Numbered from the stretch's first letter, positions 27,665 through 36,482 are shown. The stretch is DNA of 64,000 nucleotides from an uncultured Oscillospiraceae bacterium (GCA_900763685.1 CAAFLF010000005.1:1-64000); one strand, 5' to 3'. The notes: generated by a model from the sequence alone, not told the origin. Program-made: numbers and translations.

Positions 27665-28057
27665 ATGTGTGAGAGAAACGAGAGAAACGCCCTGGCGCCG
27701 CAGGCGATCCTGGAGGCCGCCATGGCCCCCTGGGAGGGGAAGGCTCTTCAGCGGGCGGAGACGGCGGCGGAGCGCTTCGGCCTGCGGCTTTCGCCGGAGG
27801 CCTATGAGAGACTGGGGGAGGAGCGGCGGCGGGCCCTGCGGGAGACCCGGCGGCTGGAGCTGGGGGAGGGCATCCTGCCGGCGCTGATGCTGGCCTTCTG
27901 CGACTCCCCGTATCTCAGTCAGGACCGCTGGGAGGAGAGCCTGGCGGAGCTCCAGAGCCTTTTCTACCAGTTCAAGAACGAGACCCGGGACGCCCTGCCG
28001 GACGCCGAGCTCCTCACCGCCATGGCACGGGTCTTTGAGGCCAAGGCGGGAGCCTGA
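27665..28057 (+). CDS. DUF6323-like hypothetical protein
   Basis: A 130-residue, helical, cytoplasmic-looking protein. Features are a central SPEAYERLGEERRRALRETR and a C-terminal WEESLAELQSLFYQFKNETR block. I associate this pattern, from memory, with DUF6323, a clostridial family that occurs next to the DUF6179-like gene downstream, as here. The ATG at 27665 follows GAGAGAGGTG at 6-base spacing; the GTG at 27656 is inside that ribosome site. No known function. Confidence 0.7.
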   Translation: MCERNERNALAPQAILEAAMAPWEGKALQRAETAAERFGLRLSPEAYERLGEERRRALRETRRLELGEGILPALMLAFCDSPYLSQDRWEESLAELQSLFYQFKNETRDALPDAELLTAMARVFEAKAGA

Positions 28058-28114
28058 CGGCTCTCGCCATGACGGAGCCGGAGGCCCTCCTCCGGGCGGC
28101 AGGGGAGGCGCGGC

Positions 28115-28975
28115 ATGGATGAGCTGAGAGTGACCTGGGAGGCGGAGTTTTCCGGGAAGCTGCTGGCGCTGCTGCGGCGGGAGACCCGGCTCTATACCTC
28201 CGGCGAGAGCGGCTCCATTCCCTGGGAGACCGCCCAGGGGATGCTGGCGTCGCTTCTCTATACCCTCCGCCTGGACGGCGAGGACCCCGGGGAGCGGGGG
28301 CGGCAGCTGGCGGAGGCGGACCTGGAGGAGGAGCTTCGCCGGGGGCGGCAGCGCCTCCGGCGGAAGATGGACTACGCCCGCCGCCTCTGGCGGCGTCTGG
28401 CGGAGAGCGGCGCGGCGGGGGACAGCCGGGCACTGGGGGAGACGCTCCTGGGCATCGGGGAGTTCTGGCGGCGCTACGACTGGCGCTTCGCCGCCCACGA
28501 GGTCCCCTGCGACATCGACTATCCCCTGGCGCTGCCGGTCTCCGAGGAGCTGCGGGGGGTGGACTACCTCACCGAGTGGCTGGGGCGGCTGGACGCAGAG
28601 GTCCGGTTCCGGGACGCCTTCCCCCGGGAGGCCCGGGAGGCGGCCTGGGAGCGCTTCCATCCGGAGCGCTATGACCTGCCCCTGAACCTCTATGAGCCGT
28701 TGGCGGCGGACGCCCTGTGCCTCTTCGCCCTGGGGCGGGACGTCCGGGCGCTGGCCGTGGGGTCGGAGGAGCGGCGGGTCTTCGCCGCCCGGATGGACCT
28801 CCTGACGGAGGGGGAGACGGAAGCTTCCCTCCGCCGCTGGGCGGAGGGCCTGGGAGCGGCGCTGGGGCTGCCGGAGGGCCGGGACCGGCGCTATCTCACG
28901 GCCTACGGGGCGGCTCTGCTGCCCAGGATCCGGACGGCGGTGGAGCAAGGCGGCTGGCCGGGACTTTTCCCGTAA
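28115..28975 (+). CDS. DUF6179-like hypothetical protein
   Basis: A 286-residue, mostly helical protein with many Arg, Glu and Leu and no membrane segment. Its middle (GEFWRRYDWRFAAHEVPCDI, DYPLALPVSEELRGVDYLTE) matches what I remember of the DUF6179 family. It lies 57 bases after the DUF6323-like gene in the same direction, and the pair recurs together in related genomes as far as I recall. The start is preceded by GGGAGGCGCGGC. Function unknown; a complex between the two products is a reasonable guess. Confidence 0.7.
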   Translation: MDELRVTWEAEFSGKLLALLRRETRLYTSGESGSIPWETAQGMLASLLYTLRLDGEDPGERGRQLAEADLEEELRRGRQRLRRKMDYARRLWRRLAESGAAGDSRALGETLLGIGEFWRRYDWRFAAHEVPCDIDYPLALPVSEELRGVDYLTEWLGRLDAEVRFRDAFPREAREAAWERFHPERYDLPLNLYEPLAADALCLFALGRDVRALAVGSEERRVFAARMDLLTEGETEASLRRWAEGLGAALGLPEGRDRRYLTAYGAALLPRIRTAVEQGGWPGLFP

Positions 28976-28987
28976 AGGGGCCTTAAA

Positions 28988-29017
28988 ACGCGGCGGAGGG
29001 GCATCCCTCCGCCGCGT
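28988..29017 (-). terminator. Terminator between convergent genes
   Basis: Perfect 13-bp arms (ACGCGGCGGAGGG and its complement) with a 4-base loop. Read leftward it is followed by TTTTAAGG, so it best serves the Xre-type gene to its right. It may also stop the rightward transcript. Confidence 0.8.
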
Positions 29018-29029
29018 GGCGTCCGTTCG

Positions 29030-29572
29030 CTATTTTTTCCGTTGGGGCAGCCGTTTCCGCCAGGCTTGGAGACGCTCCGGCGGCAGGAGGACCAGGAGCC
29101 CCGCCAGGGCCAGCAGCCACAGGAGGACGGCGCAGGCGGTGAGATGCCGGTCGTAGAGGAACCAGCGGTAGCTGTAGGTCTCCTGGGCACCCCAGGTGTA
29201 CCAGGTTTGGCCGCCCTCCCGGGTGACGAGGGGGAAGGGGACCTTCTCCAGCCGGGAGAGGAGGAAGAAGACCCCGTTTCCCAGAAGGCCCATCCCAAGG
29301 GCCAGCCAGCCCAGGCGGCGGCGGTTTCGGAGGGGCTTCCTTTCCGGGGTGGAGGGGGAAATCTCCGGGAGGTCCTGGGCGTCATCCAGCAGGGCCTCCG
29401 CCGGGACGCCGAAGAGGCGGCAGAGGGGCAGGAGGCTCCCCAGCTCCGGCTGGGCGGTGCCTAGCTCCCAGCGGGAGACGGTCTGGCGGGAGACGCCCAG
29501 CTTTTCCGCCAGGGCCTCCTGGGAGAAGCCGCTTCGCTTGCGCAGGGTCAGGAGCTTTTCCGGCAGCTTCAT
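29030..29572 (-). CDS. Xre-family regulator with two C-terminal membrane segments
   Basis: The 180-residue protein has an N-terminal Xre helix-turn-helix (about residues 4-60: RSGFSQEALAEKLGVSRQTV) and a short linker. Two hydrophobic segments follow at about 88-106 and 145-165, separated by an external loop rich in Tyr and Trp. This is a one-component membrane-bound regulator that could sense an envelope signal directly. The ATG at 29572 follows AAAGGAGG; the frame's upstream Met at 29590 lies before that site. Targets are unknown. Confidence 0.88.
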   Translation of the reverse strand: MKLPEKLLTLRKRSGFSQEALAEKLGVSRQTVSRWELGTAQPELGSLLPLCRLFGVPAEALLDDAQDLPEISPSTPERKPLRNRRRLGWLALGMGLLGNGVFFLLSRLEKVPFPLVTREGGQTWYTWGAQETYSYRWFLYDRHLTACAVLLWLLALAGLLVLLPPERLQAWRKRLPQRKK

Positions 29573-29664
29573 GGAGCGCCCTCCTTTCATTGGGTGGCAT
29601 CAGGATAGCAGGTCTCCCCGGGCGGGGCCAGCCCATCCCCGCGGCAAAGACGCACGGAAGTGGG

Positions 29665-30555
29665 TCATTTGGGCGCCAGGAGCCGCTCCATGTCCTCCGG
29701 CAGGGGGGCGGTGAGGGTCAGGAGCTCCCCCGTCACCGGGTGGCGGAGGCGGATGGCGTAGGAGTGGAGGGCCGGGCGGGGGATGAGGTCCGGATCCTCG
29801 GTGCCGTAGAGCCAGTCCCCGGCCAGGGGATGGCCGATGGCGGAGAGGTGCAGCCGGAGCTGGTGGGTGCGGCCGGTCTCCGGCAGGAGGCGCAGGAGGG
29901 AGAGGCCGTTCCCCTCCTCCAGGACCTCATAGCGGGAGCGGGAGGGGGCCCCGTCCGGGCGGATTCTGCGCTTGACGGTGGAGCGCTCGTCCCGGCCGAT
30001 GGGGAGGTCGATGAGGCCGCTTCTGGGTTCCGGGCAGCCGAGGCAGACGCCCCGGTACTCCCGCTGGAAGCCCTCCGTGTGGAGGCTCCGGCGGAGGAGA
30101 TTGTGGACATATCCGCTCTTCGCCACCGCCATGAGGCCGGTGGTGCCCTTATCCAGCCGGTTCACCACGTGGAAGATGCCGCTCTCGCCCCGCTGGTAGG
30201 CCAGGGCCCCGGCCACGGTGGGGGTCTCCGGATAGAAGCTGGAGACCATGGCCACCATGCCGGCGGGCTTGTTGACGACGAGGAGGTGCTCATCCTCCCA
30301 GACGATGGGGAGGGGCGTATCGCAGGGCAGGGGCTGCTGCCGGGCCGGGCGCAGGTCCGAGGAGAGGACGGCAAGCTCATCCCCGGTATGGAGGAGGTCC
30401 ACCGTCCGGACGGGCTGGCCGTTGCGGAGGATGCCGCCCTCCGTCCGGGTGAGGCGGGAGATGGCCCGGGCGGAGAAGTGGAGCTCGGCCTTCAGGATGT
30501 GGCGGACGGGGGCGCCGTCCTTCTCCGGCGGGACGGTATAGCGCAGGGTGGGCAT
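29665..30555 (-). CDS. RluA-family pseudouridine synthase
   Basis: A 296-residue enzyme that converts uridine to pseudouridine in rRNA or tRNA. The N-terminal part (to about residue 75) resembles an S4-like region (ARAISRLTRTEGGILRNGQP). The catalytic loop reads VVNRLDKGTTGLMAVAKS, with the nucleophilic Asp intact; most family members have HRLDRDTSG, so the His to Asn and Asp to Gly changes are a mild variant. The ATG at 30555 follows GGAGAGGAGG; the frame runs on to 30600 without a site. RluC, RluD and YhcT-like members cannot be separated by eye. Confidence 0.92.
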   Translation of the reverse strand: MPTLRYTVPPEKDGAPVRHILKAELHFSARAISRLTRTEGGILRNGQPVRTVDLLHTGDELAVLSSDLRPARQQPLPCDTPLPIVWEDEHLLVVNKPAGMVAMVSSFYPETPTVAGALAYQRGESGIFHVVNRLDKGTTGLMAVAKSGYVHNLLRRSLHTEGFQREYRGVCLGCPEPRSGLIDLPIGRDERSTVKRRIRPDGAPSRSRYEVLEEGNGLSLLRLLPETGRTHQLRLHLSAIGHPLAGDWLYGTEDPDLIPRPALHSYAIRLRHPVTGELLTLTAPLPEDMERLLAPK

Positions 30556-30590
30556 GGCGGCGGCCTCCTCTCCGAAAACGTGTTTTTCCC

Positions 30591-30619
30591 AGCATACCAC
30601 GTCCCGCGATCACGCGCAA
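30591..30619 (-). promoter_or_regulatory. Promoter of the RluA-family gene
   Basis: Read leftward: TTGCGC (30619-30614), 17-base spacer, TATGCT (30596-30591), 36 bases before the ATG. Confidence 0.65.
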
Positions 30620-30716
30620 GAGGCGGGGGAAGGGGAGGGAAAAGGCGGAACGGGCCGCCGGGTGGAGGAAAGTGGAGGGAAGGGGCGGAAAGGGGCTGGC
30701 GGGAGACGGGAAGCTG

Positions 30717-30725
30717 TGGTATAAT
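30717..30725 (+). promoter_or_regulatory. Extended -10 promoter of the ABC-F gene
   Basis: TGG directly before TATAAT (30720-30725), about 50 bases before the start codon. There is no clear -35 box, as is usual for extended -10 promoters. Confidence 0.65.
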
Positions 30726-30776
30726 ACCTTGCTATGAAATTTCGCCGCCGCCGCGGCGTTTGGGAGGAATAGGGCC

Positions 30777-32552
30777 ATGCTGCTTTCCGCGGAGCGTATT
30801 TCCATCAACTTCGGCGCCCGGTCCCTGCTGACGGACGTGAACTTTTACTTAGAGCCCGGGGACCGGGTGGGCGTTATCGGCATCAACGGCACCGGGAAGT
30901 CCACCTTCCTGCGGGTGCTGGCCGGACAGATCGAGCCGGACGAGGGCAGCGTCACCCGAGACCCCAACGTGCAGGTGAGCTTCCTCTCCCAAAACCCCGT
31001 GATGCGGGAGGATGCCACCATTTTGGAGCAGGTCTTTTTGAGCTTCCCGCCGGAGTTCCGGGAGCTCAACGAGTACGAGGCGAAATCTATGCTGACGAGG
31101 CTGGGGCTCACGGACTTTGAGCGGAAGGTGGGGACCCTCTCCGGCGGGCAGCGCAAGCGCCTGGCGTTGGCGGCGGCCCTTATCCACCCGGCGGACGTGC
31201 TGATCCTGGACGAGCCCACCAACCACCTGGATACCGCCATGGTCACCTGGCTGGAGGACTGGCTCCGCCGCTTCCGGGGCGGGCTCATCATGGTGACCCA
31301 CGACCGCTACTTTTTGGAGCGGGTGGTGAACCACATCACGGAGCTCTCCCGGGGGAAGCTCTACCACTACGAGGCCAACTACTCCAAATACCTGGAACTG
31401 AAGGCCGAGCGGGCGGAGATGGCCGAGGCCAGCGAGCGCAAGCGTCAGTCCATCCTGCGGACGGAGCGGGAGTGGATCATGCGGGGCTGCAAGGCCCGGA
31501 CCACCAAGAGCAAGGACCGCATCGAGCGCTATGAGGCCCTGCGGGACCAGGAGGCCCCGGAGACGGACGAGAGCGTCAGCCTGGCGGCGGCCTCCAGCCG
31601 CCTGGGAAGAAAGATCATCGAGCTGCGGGACGTGGGCAAGGAGTATGATGCGCGCTGGGTGCTGCGGCACTTCTCCTACGGCGTGCTGCGGGACGACCGC
31701 ATCGGCATCGTGGGCCACAACGGCGTGGGGAAGTCCACCCTGCTGCGGCTCATCGCCGGGGAGTTACAGCCCGACGAGGGCAGCGTGGACATCGGGACCA
31801 CGGTGCGGATCGGCCACTTCTCCCAGGAGGGGCGGGAGCTGGACCTCAACCAGCGGGTCTACGACTTCATCCATGAGATCGGCGACGAGGTGAAGACCGA
31901 GGAGGGTACCCTCACCGCCAAGGCCATGATGGAGCGTTTCCTCTTCCCGGCGGACCTGCAGTCCCAGCTCATCGGCAAGCTCTCCGGCGGGGAGCGGCGG
32001 CGGCTGTACCTGCTCTCCATCCTGATGGCGGCACCCAACGTGCTGCTGCTGGACGAGCCCACCAACGACCTGGACGTGACCACCCTCTCCATCCTGGAGG
32101 ACTATCTGCAGACCTTCCCGGGGCCCATCCTGGCGGTGTCCCACGACCGCTTCTTCCTGGACAAGCTGGCCGGGCAGATCTTCGAGGTGAAGGACGGCGG
32201 GACCATTGAGCGCTACGTGGGCAACTGGACGGACTGGGAGGGCAAGCGGAAGGCGGAGACCGCCGCCGAGGCTCCTCAGAAGGCCGAGAAGGCGGAGCAG
32301 AACCGCCCCCGGGAGCGCAAGCTGAAGTTCAGCTTCAAGGAGCAGCGGGAGTTTGAGACCATCGAGGGGGACATCGCCGAGTTGGAGCGGCAGATCGCCG
32401 ACTGCGAGGCGGCCCAGTCCGCCTGCGGCAGCGACTATGTGAAGCTGCAGGAGCTGACGGAGCGGCAGACCGACCTGGAAGCCGCCCTGGAGGAGAAGAT
32501 GGACCGCTGGGTCTATCTCACCGACCTGAAAGCGCGCATCGACGCCCAGTAA
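30777..32552 (+). CDS. ABC-F family ATPase (Uup/EttA-like)
   Basis: A 591-residue soluble protein with two ABC domains and no membrane part; such proteins act on ribosomes. Walker A motifs are GINGTGKST and GHNGVGKST, signatures LSGGQRKR and LSGGERRR, and both Walker B boxes end in DEPTN. A linker at about residues 215-265 (the P-site tRNA interaction motif) separates the domains, and a C-terminal coiled coil of about 75 residues resembles Uup. Both ATPase sites look intact. Some ABC-F proteins give antibiotic protection, but the Uup-like tail favours a housekeeping role. The start follows GGGAGGAATAGGGCC. Confidence 0.93.
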   Translation: MLLSAERISINFGARSLLTDVNFYLEPGDRVGVIGINGTGKSTFLRVLAGQIEPDEGSVTRDPNVQVSFLSQNPVMREDATILEQVFLSFPPEFRELNEYEAKSMLTRLGLTDFERKVGTLSGGQRKRLALAAALIHPADVLILDEPTNHLDTAMVTWLEDWLRRFRGGLIMVTHDRYFLERVVNHITELSRGKLYHYEANYSKYLELKAERAEMAEASERKRQSILRTEREWIMRGCKARTTKSKDRIERYEALRDQEAPETDESVSLAAASSRLGRKIIELRDVGKEYDARWVLRHFSYGVLRDDRIGIVGHNGVGKSTLLRLIAGELQPDEGSVDIGTTVRIGHFSQEGRELDLNQRVYDFIHEIGDEVKTEEGTLTAKAMMERFLFPADLQSQLIGKLSGGERRRLYLLSILMAAPNVLLLDEPTNDLDVTTLSILEDYLQTFPGPILAVSHDRFFLDKLAGQIFEVKDGGTIERYVGNWTDWEGKRKAETAAEAPQKAEKAEQNRPRERKLKFSFKEQREFETIEGDIAELERQIADCEAAQSACGSDYVKLQELTERQTDLEAALEEKMDRWVYLTDLKARIDAQ

Positions 32553-32663
32553 GGGGGACGGTATGGGGGAGCGATCCCGCGGCGGCGGGGGAGAGCATCC
32601 GGGAGAATTGCCGACGTCTCCGGCTGCCGAGGAGTCTCTGGAAGGAGACGGAACAATAAGAGA

Positions 32664-32697
32664 ACCGCCCCGGGCGTGACGCCTGGGGCGGTTTTTT
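32664..32697 (+). terminator. Terminator of the ABC-F gene
   Basis: AACCGCCCCGGGCG / CGCCTGGGGCGGTT hairpin followed by T5-6, about 110 bases after the stop codon. The 32553-32660 stretch before it holds no other feature I can support. Confidence 0.93.
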
Positions 32698-32743
32698 ACG
32701 GGGGAATGGATGGACCGGGGTTCCGGGGCCATGGCGGCGAGCT

Positions 32744-33283
32744 TCAGAGGCGGTCGGCCTTTTCCTCGGCGTACCAGAGGTTGTAGGTCTGGCGGTAGAG
32801 GGCGGCGGTCTCCTCCCGGTGGCAGACCATCCGTACCCGGCGGGGAAGGGCGTGGGCGCGGAGGTGGTCCACGATGGCCTTCTCCGCCACCGCGGCGGCG
32901 AGAGCCGTCGGGTAGCGGAAGACGCCGGTGGAGAGGGAGGGGAAGTCCACGGTCTCGATGCCCCGCTCCTCACAGAGCAGCAGGGCGTTCCGGTAGCAGG
33001 CGGCGAGAAGGGCGGGCTCCCCGTGCTTCCCATCCCGCCAGATGGGGCCGGCGGTGTGGATGATGTACTCCGCGGGGAGGCGGAAGCCGGGGGTCAGGCG
33101 GACCTCCCCGGTGGGGCAGGGGGCGAGAGCGGCGCAGGCGGCGGCCAGCTCCGGCCCCGCCGCGGCGTGGATGGCGGCGTCCACCCCGCCGCCCCCGGAG
33201 AGGGACTCATCCGAGGCGTTGACGATGGCCTGGGCGGGGGAGGCCGTGATGTCCCCCACCAGGACGGAAAAGCGGCGCTCCAT
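32744..33283 (-). CDS. Macrodomain (ADP-ribose-binding) protein
   Basis: A 179-residue single macrodomain. It shows GDITASPAQAIVNASDESL, the Gly-rich loop GGGGVDAAIHAAAG, and later HTAGPIWRDGK and SLSTGVFRYP. These are the ADP-ribose pocket motifs of O-acetyl-ADP-ribose or ADP-ribosyl-protein deacylases of the MacroD/YmdB type. Its ATG is 1 base after the stop of the upstream 8-oxoguanine deaminase, so the two are cotranscribed leftward. Longer open reading to 33451 runs into that gene and is not used. Substrate is inferred from the family. Confidence 0.92.
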   Translation of the reverse strand: MERRFSVLVGDITASPAQAIVNASDESLSGGGGVDAAIHAAAGPELAAACAALAPCPTGEVRLTPGFRLPAEYIIHTAGPIWRDGKHGEPALLAACYRNALLLCEERGIETVDFPSLSTGVFRYPTALAAAVAEKAIVDHLRAHALPRRVRMVCHREETAALYRQTYNLWYAEEKADRL

Positions 33284-33284
33284 C

Positions 33285-34643
33285 TCAGGCTTTGGCCAGG
33301 TAGGCGTCGCAGCGGGCACGGGCCTTCTCGGCCAGGACGGGCTCGTCCACGGTGACGAGCCGCCCCTCCCGGACGGTGACGCGGCCGTTGACCACGGTGT
33401 AGTCCACCGGGCCCCGGAGGCCCACGGTGCCAAGGACGGACTTGGGGTCATAAAGCCCGCCCACCAGCTCCAAGCGCCGGGAATCCACTAGGAAGAGGTC
33501 GGCGCACTTGCCGACGGAGAGCTGCCCGATGTCGTCCCGGCCCAGGAGCCGGGCGCTGCCCCGGGTGGCCATCTTCAAGACGTCGTAGCCCGAGGGGGCC
33601 TGGGCGCTGGCGGTGAGGCGGTGGAGGAGGTAGCAGACCCGGAGCTCCTCTAAGAGGGAGGAGCCGTCGTTGCTGGCGGAGCCGTCCACGGCCAGGCCCA
33701 CGGGGACGCCCAGGCGCAGCATCTCCGGGACCCGGGCGACGCCGGAGGCAAGCTTCATGTTGCTGATGGGGCAGTGGGCCACGCCGGTGCCGGTGCGGGC
33801 CAGCTCCCGGAGCTCCTCGCCGTTGAAGTGGATGCCGTGGGCGTACCAGACGTCGCTGCCGGTCCAGCCGAGAGAGGCCATGTATTCCAGGGGGCGGACG
33901 CCGTAGCGCTCCAGGGTGTAGTTCTCCTCGTCCTTGGTCTCCGCCACGTGGGTGTGGAGGCGGACGCCGTACTGCCGGGCCAGGATGGCGCTCTCCCGGA
34001 GAAGGTCACGGCTGACGGAGAAGGGGGAGCAGGGGGCCAGGGCCACCTGGCGCATGGAGCCGAAGCTGGGGTCGTGATAGGCCTCGACGCAGCGGCGGGA
34101 GTCCGTCAGGATCTCGTCCACCGTCTGGACCACGCTGTCCGGCGGGAGTCCGCCGTCCTTCCGGGAGAGGTCCATGCTGCCCCGGGAGGCGTGCATCCGG
34201 ATGCCAAGCTCCTCCGCCGCGGCGAACTGGGCTTCCAGCAGGTCCCCGGCGCCCTGGGGGAAGACGTAATGGTGGTCAAAGCAGGTGGTGCAGCCGTGCT
34301 TCATCAGCTCGCCCATGCCGGTGAGGGAGGAGAGGCGGACTACCTCCCGGTCAAGGCCCTTCCAGATCTCGTAGAGGGTGGTGAGCCAGTCGAAGAGCTC
34401 CATATTCTGCACCTGGGGCAGGTTCCGGGAGAAGACCTGGTAGAGGTGGTGGTGGGTGTTCACCAGGCCGGGGTAGGCGACATGATGGCTGCCGTCCAGG
34501 ACGGTGTCCGCCGTCTGGGGCAGGCCAGGGCCCATGGCGCGGAGGACGCCGTCCTCGCAGTAGAGGTCCACCTGGGAGAGGACGGAGTCGGCGTCGTCGC
34601 AGGTGACGACGGCCTGAAGGTTCCGGATCATGAGAGAGGGCAT
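33285..34643 (-). CDS. 8-oxoguanine deaminase / SsnA-like amidohydrolase
   Basis: A 452-residue metal-dependent deaminase of the amidohydrolase superfamily, cytoplasmic. The metal and catalytic motifs are NTHHHLYQ (about residue 65), HTHVAE, HGIHF and VDGSASNDGSSLLEELR. This arrangement fits 8-oxoguanine deaminase and the atrazine-chlorohydrolase-like group; 8-oxoguanine would give urate. SsnA and guanine deaminase are alternatives. The ATG at 34643 follows GGAAAGGAGCG. The open frame continues far upstream across sdaAB on the other strand, which is a shadow. It has its own promoter and heads a two-gene operon with the macrodomain protein. Confidence 0.88.
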   Translation of the reverse strand: MPSLMIRNLQAVVTCDDADSVLSQVDLYCEDGVLRAMGPGLPQTADTVLDGSHHVAYPGLVNTHHHLYQVFSRNLPQVQNMELFDWLTTLYEIWKGLDREVVRLSSLTGMGELMKHGCTTCFDHHYVFPQGAGDLLEAQFAAAEELGIRMHASRGSMDLSRKDGGLPPDSVVQTVDEILTDSRRCVEAYHDPSFGSMRQVALAPCSPFSVSRDLLRESAILARQYGVRLHTHVAETKDEENYTLERYGVRPLEYMASLGWTGSDVWYAHGIHFNGEELRELARTGTGVAHCPISNMKLASGVARVPEMLRLGVPVGLAVDGSASNDGSSLLEELRVCYLLHRLTASAQAPSGYDVLKMATRGSARLLGRDDIGQLSVGKCADLFLVDSRRLELVGGLYDPKSVLGTVGLRGPVDYTVVNGRVTVREGRLVTVDEPVLAEKARARCDAYLAKA

Positions 34644-34689
34644 AGGGACGCTCCTTTCCGCGGCGGATGGCCGCGTGGCTTTCCCCTCT

Positions 34690-34718
34690 ATGGTAGCAGA
34701 AAGCGGGCGGCATTGCAA
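34690..34718 (-). promoter_or_regulatory. Promoter of the deaminase-macrodomain operon
   Basis: Read leftward: TTGCAA (34718-34713), 17-base spacer, TACCAT (34695-34690), 47 bases before the ATG. Confidence 0.72.
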
Positions 34719-34758
34719 CGCCCCATCCGCTTCCCTGGGCGGAAAAGGGCGGCAAGGC

Positions 34759-34787
34759 TTGCTTCCCCCGGCGGGGTATGGTATGAT
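34759..34787 (+). promoter_or_regulatory. Promoter of sdaAB-sdaAA
   Basis: TTGCTT (34759-34764), 17-base spacer, TATGAT (34782-34787). It is divergent from, and 40 bases away from, the deaminase promoter. Confidence 0.75.
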
Positions 34788-34862
34788 GGACCAACAACGG
34801 TGTTTTCCGGGGCTTTCCCGGGGAAAATACGCTTCCGCCTCCTGGGCGGAGGGGAGGACACG

Positions 34863-35531
34863 ATGGTAGACATCTTTGACATCCTGGGGCCCATCATGGT
34901 GGGACCCTCCAGCTCCCACACGGCGGGGGCGGCCCGCATCGGGGCCATGGCCCGGACGCTTTTGGGGAGCCGCCCGGTAAAGGCGGAGATCGGCCTGCAC
35001 GGCTCCTTCGCCGAGACCGGTCCCGGCCACGGCACGGACCGGGCCCTGGTGGCCGGGATCCTGGGCATGAAGCCGGACGACCTGCGGATCCCCCGGAGCT
35101 TTGAGGCCGCGGCGGAGGAGGGGCTGCGGTTCCACTTCCATGAGGTCCGGCTCCGGGAGGCCCATCCCAACACGGCGGTGCTGGAGCTCACCGGGGAGGA
35201 CGGGAAGACCCTGCGGATGCAGGCCTCCTCCGTGGGCGGGGGACGCATCCGGGTGGACAAGCTGGACGAGGTGGACGTGGGCTTCACCGGGGACTACAAC
35301 ACCCTCATCATCCACAGCCTGGATATCTCCGGCGAGCTGGCCAACGTCACCCGGGAGATCTCCCGGGCCAAGATCAACATCGCCAACATGAGCCTTTACC
35401 GCAGCCGCCGGGGCGGCGCGGTGCTGATGGTCATCGAGACGGACCAGGTGGTGCCGCCGGTGGTCCGGGAGCTCATCAACGAGCTGCCGGGCGTGGCCCA
35501 GGTGACCTGCTACGAGAAGGGGGAGGATTGA
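34863..35531 (+). CDS. sdaAB: L-serine dehydratase, beta subunit
   Basis: With the alpha subunit it deaminates L-serine to pyruvate and ammonia using an oxygen-sensitive 4Fe-4S cluster. The 222 residues contain the GPSSSHTAGAARIG block near the N-terminus and an ACT domain from about residue 145 (NTLIIHSLDISGELANVTRE) that senses an amino acid, presumably serine. The ATG at 34863 follows GGCGGAGGGGAGGACACG. The alpha gene starts 1 base after the stop codon. Serine catabolism here coexists with serA and serC further right. Confidence 0.95.
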   Translation: MVDIFDILGPIMVGPSSSHTAGAARIGAMARTLLGSRPVKAEIGLHGSFAETGPGHGTDRALVAGILGMKPDDLRIPRSFEAAAEEGLRFHFHEVRLREAHPNTAVLELTGEDGKTLRMQASSVGGGRIRVDKLDEVDVGFTGDYNTLIIHSLDISGELANVTREISRAKINIANMSLYRSRRGGAVLMVIETDQVVPPVVRELINELPGVAQVTCYEKGED

Positions 35532-35532
35532 G

Positions 35533-36420
35533 ATGCTGGATTCCATCCAGGAGATCCTGGACCGCTGCCGGGCGGAGGACGTGCCCTTCTGGCGGGTGAT
35601 CCGGGAGAGCGACATGGACCAGCGCCAGGTGGCGGCGGAGGAGTCCCGGGAGAGGATGCGCCAGACCTGGCTTGCCATGCTGGAGAGCGAGGAGAGCTAT
35701 CAGGCCCAGCGCCGGAGCCTCAGCGGCCTCGTGGGGGGCGACGGCGGCAGGATGCGGGATTTTGCCGCCCAGGGGCAGTCCCTCTCCGGGGATTACCTCA
35801 GCGAGGTCATCGCCACCGCCCTCTGCGTGGGGGAGGGCAATGCCTGCATGCGCAAGATCGTGGCGGCTCCCACGGCGGGGGCCTGCGGCGTGCTGCCGGC
35901 GGTTTTGATTCCCCTCTACCGGAAGGGGCGGGCCAGCGAGGAGAAGATCCTGCAGGCCCTCTATGTGGCGGCGGGCATCGGGGCCGTCATCAGCTGCCGG
36001 GCCTGCATCGCCGGCGCCGCCGGCGGCTGCCAGGCGGAGATCGGCAGCGCCTCCGCCATGGCGGCGGGGGCCTTGGTGGCCCTCCGGGGTGGCAGCGGCC
36101 AGCAGATCGCCCATGCCTGCGCCATGGCCCTCAAAAACCTCATGGGCCTCGTCTGCGACCCGGTGGCGGGATTGGTGGAGGTGCCCTGCGTCAAGCGGAA
36201 CGTCATCGGCGCGGTGAACGCCGTCAGCTGCGCGGACATGGCCCTCGCGGGCATCGAGAGCCGGATCCCGGCGGACCAGGTCATCGACTGCATGGGGGAT
36301 GTGGGCAGCCGCATCCCGGTGGAGCTGCGGGAGACCGCTTTGGGCGGCCTCGCCGCCACGCCCTTCGGCCGGGAGGTCCAGCGGCGGATGCGCCAGCGGG
36401 CCGCCCAGGAGGAAACGTAA
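35533..36420 (+). CDS. sdaAA: L-serine dehydratase, alpha subunit
   Basis: The catalytic subunit of the two-component Fe-S serine dehydratase, 295 residues. Conserved blocks are NACMRKIVAAPTAGACGVLP, then ISCRACIAGAAGGCQAEIGS, and CDPVAGLVEVPCVKRN; the cysteines in the last two supply the 4Fe-4S ligands. It follows sdaAB with a single base between, so translation is probably coupled. A strong terminator closes the operon. Two-subunit enzymes of this kind are typical of anaerobic Firmicutes. Confidence 0.96.
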   Translation: MLDSIQEILDRCRAEDVPFWRVIRESDMDQRQVAAEESRERMRQTWLAMLESEESYQAQRRSLSGLVGGDGGRMRDFAAQGQSLSGDYLSEVIATALCVGEGNACMRKIVAAPTAGACGVLPAVLIPLYRKGRASEEKILQALYVAAGIGAVISCRACIAGAAGGCQAEIGSASAMAAGALVALRGGSGQQIAHACAMALKNLMGLVCDPVAGLVEVPCVKRNVIGAVNAVSCADMALAGIESRIPADQVIDCMGDVGSRIPVELRETALGGLAATPFGREVQRRMRQRAAQEET

Positions 36421-36422
36421 AT

Positions 36423-36482
36423 AGCCAGTAAAGCGCCCCGGGGGAGACTCCGGGGCGCTTTGCTGGCTGGGAGCCATTTTTT
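36423..36482 (+). terminator. Terminator of sdaAB-sdaAA
   Basis: Outer arms AGCCAG / CTGGCT and inner arms AAAGCGCCCCGG / CCGGGGCGCTTT make a long hairpin (36423-36468), with T6 at 36477-36482. Confidence 0.85.
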
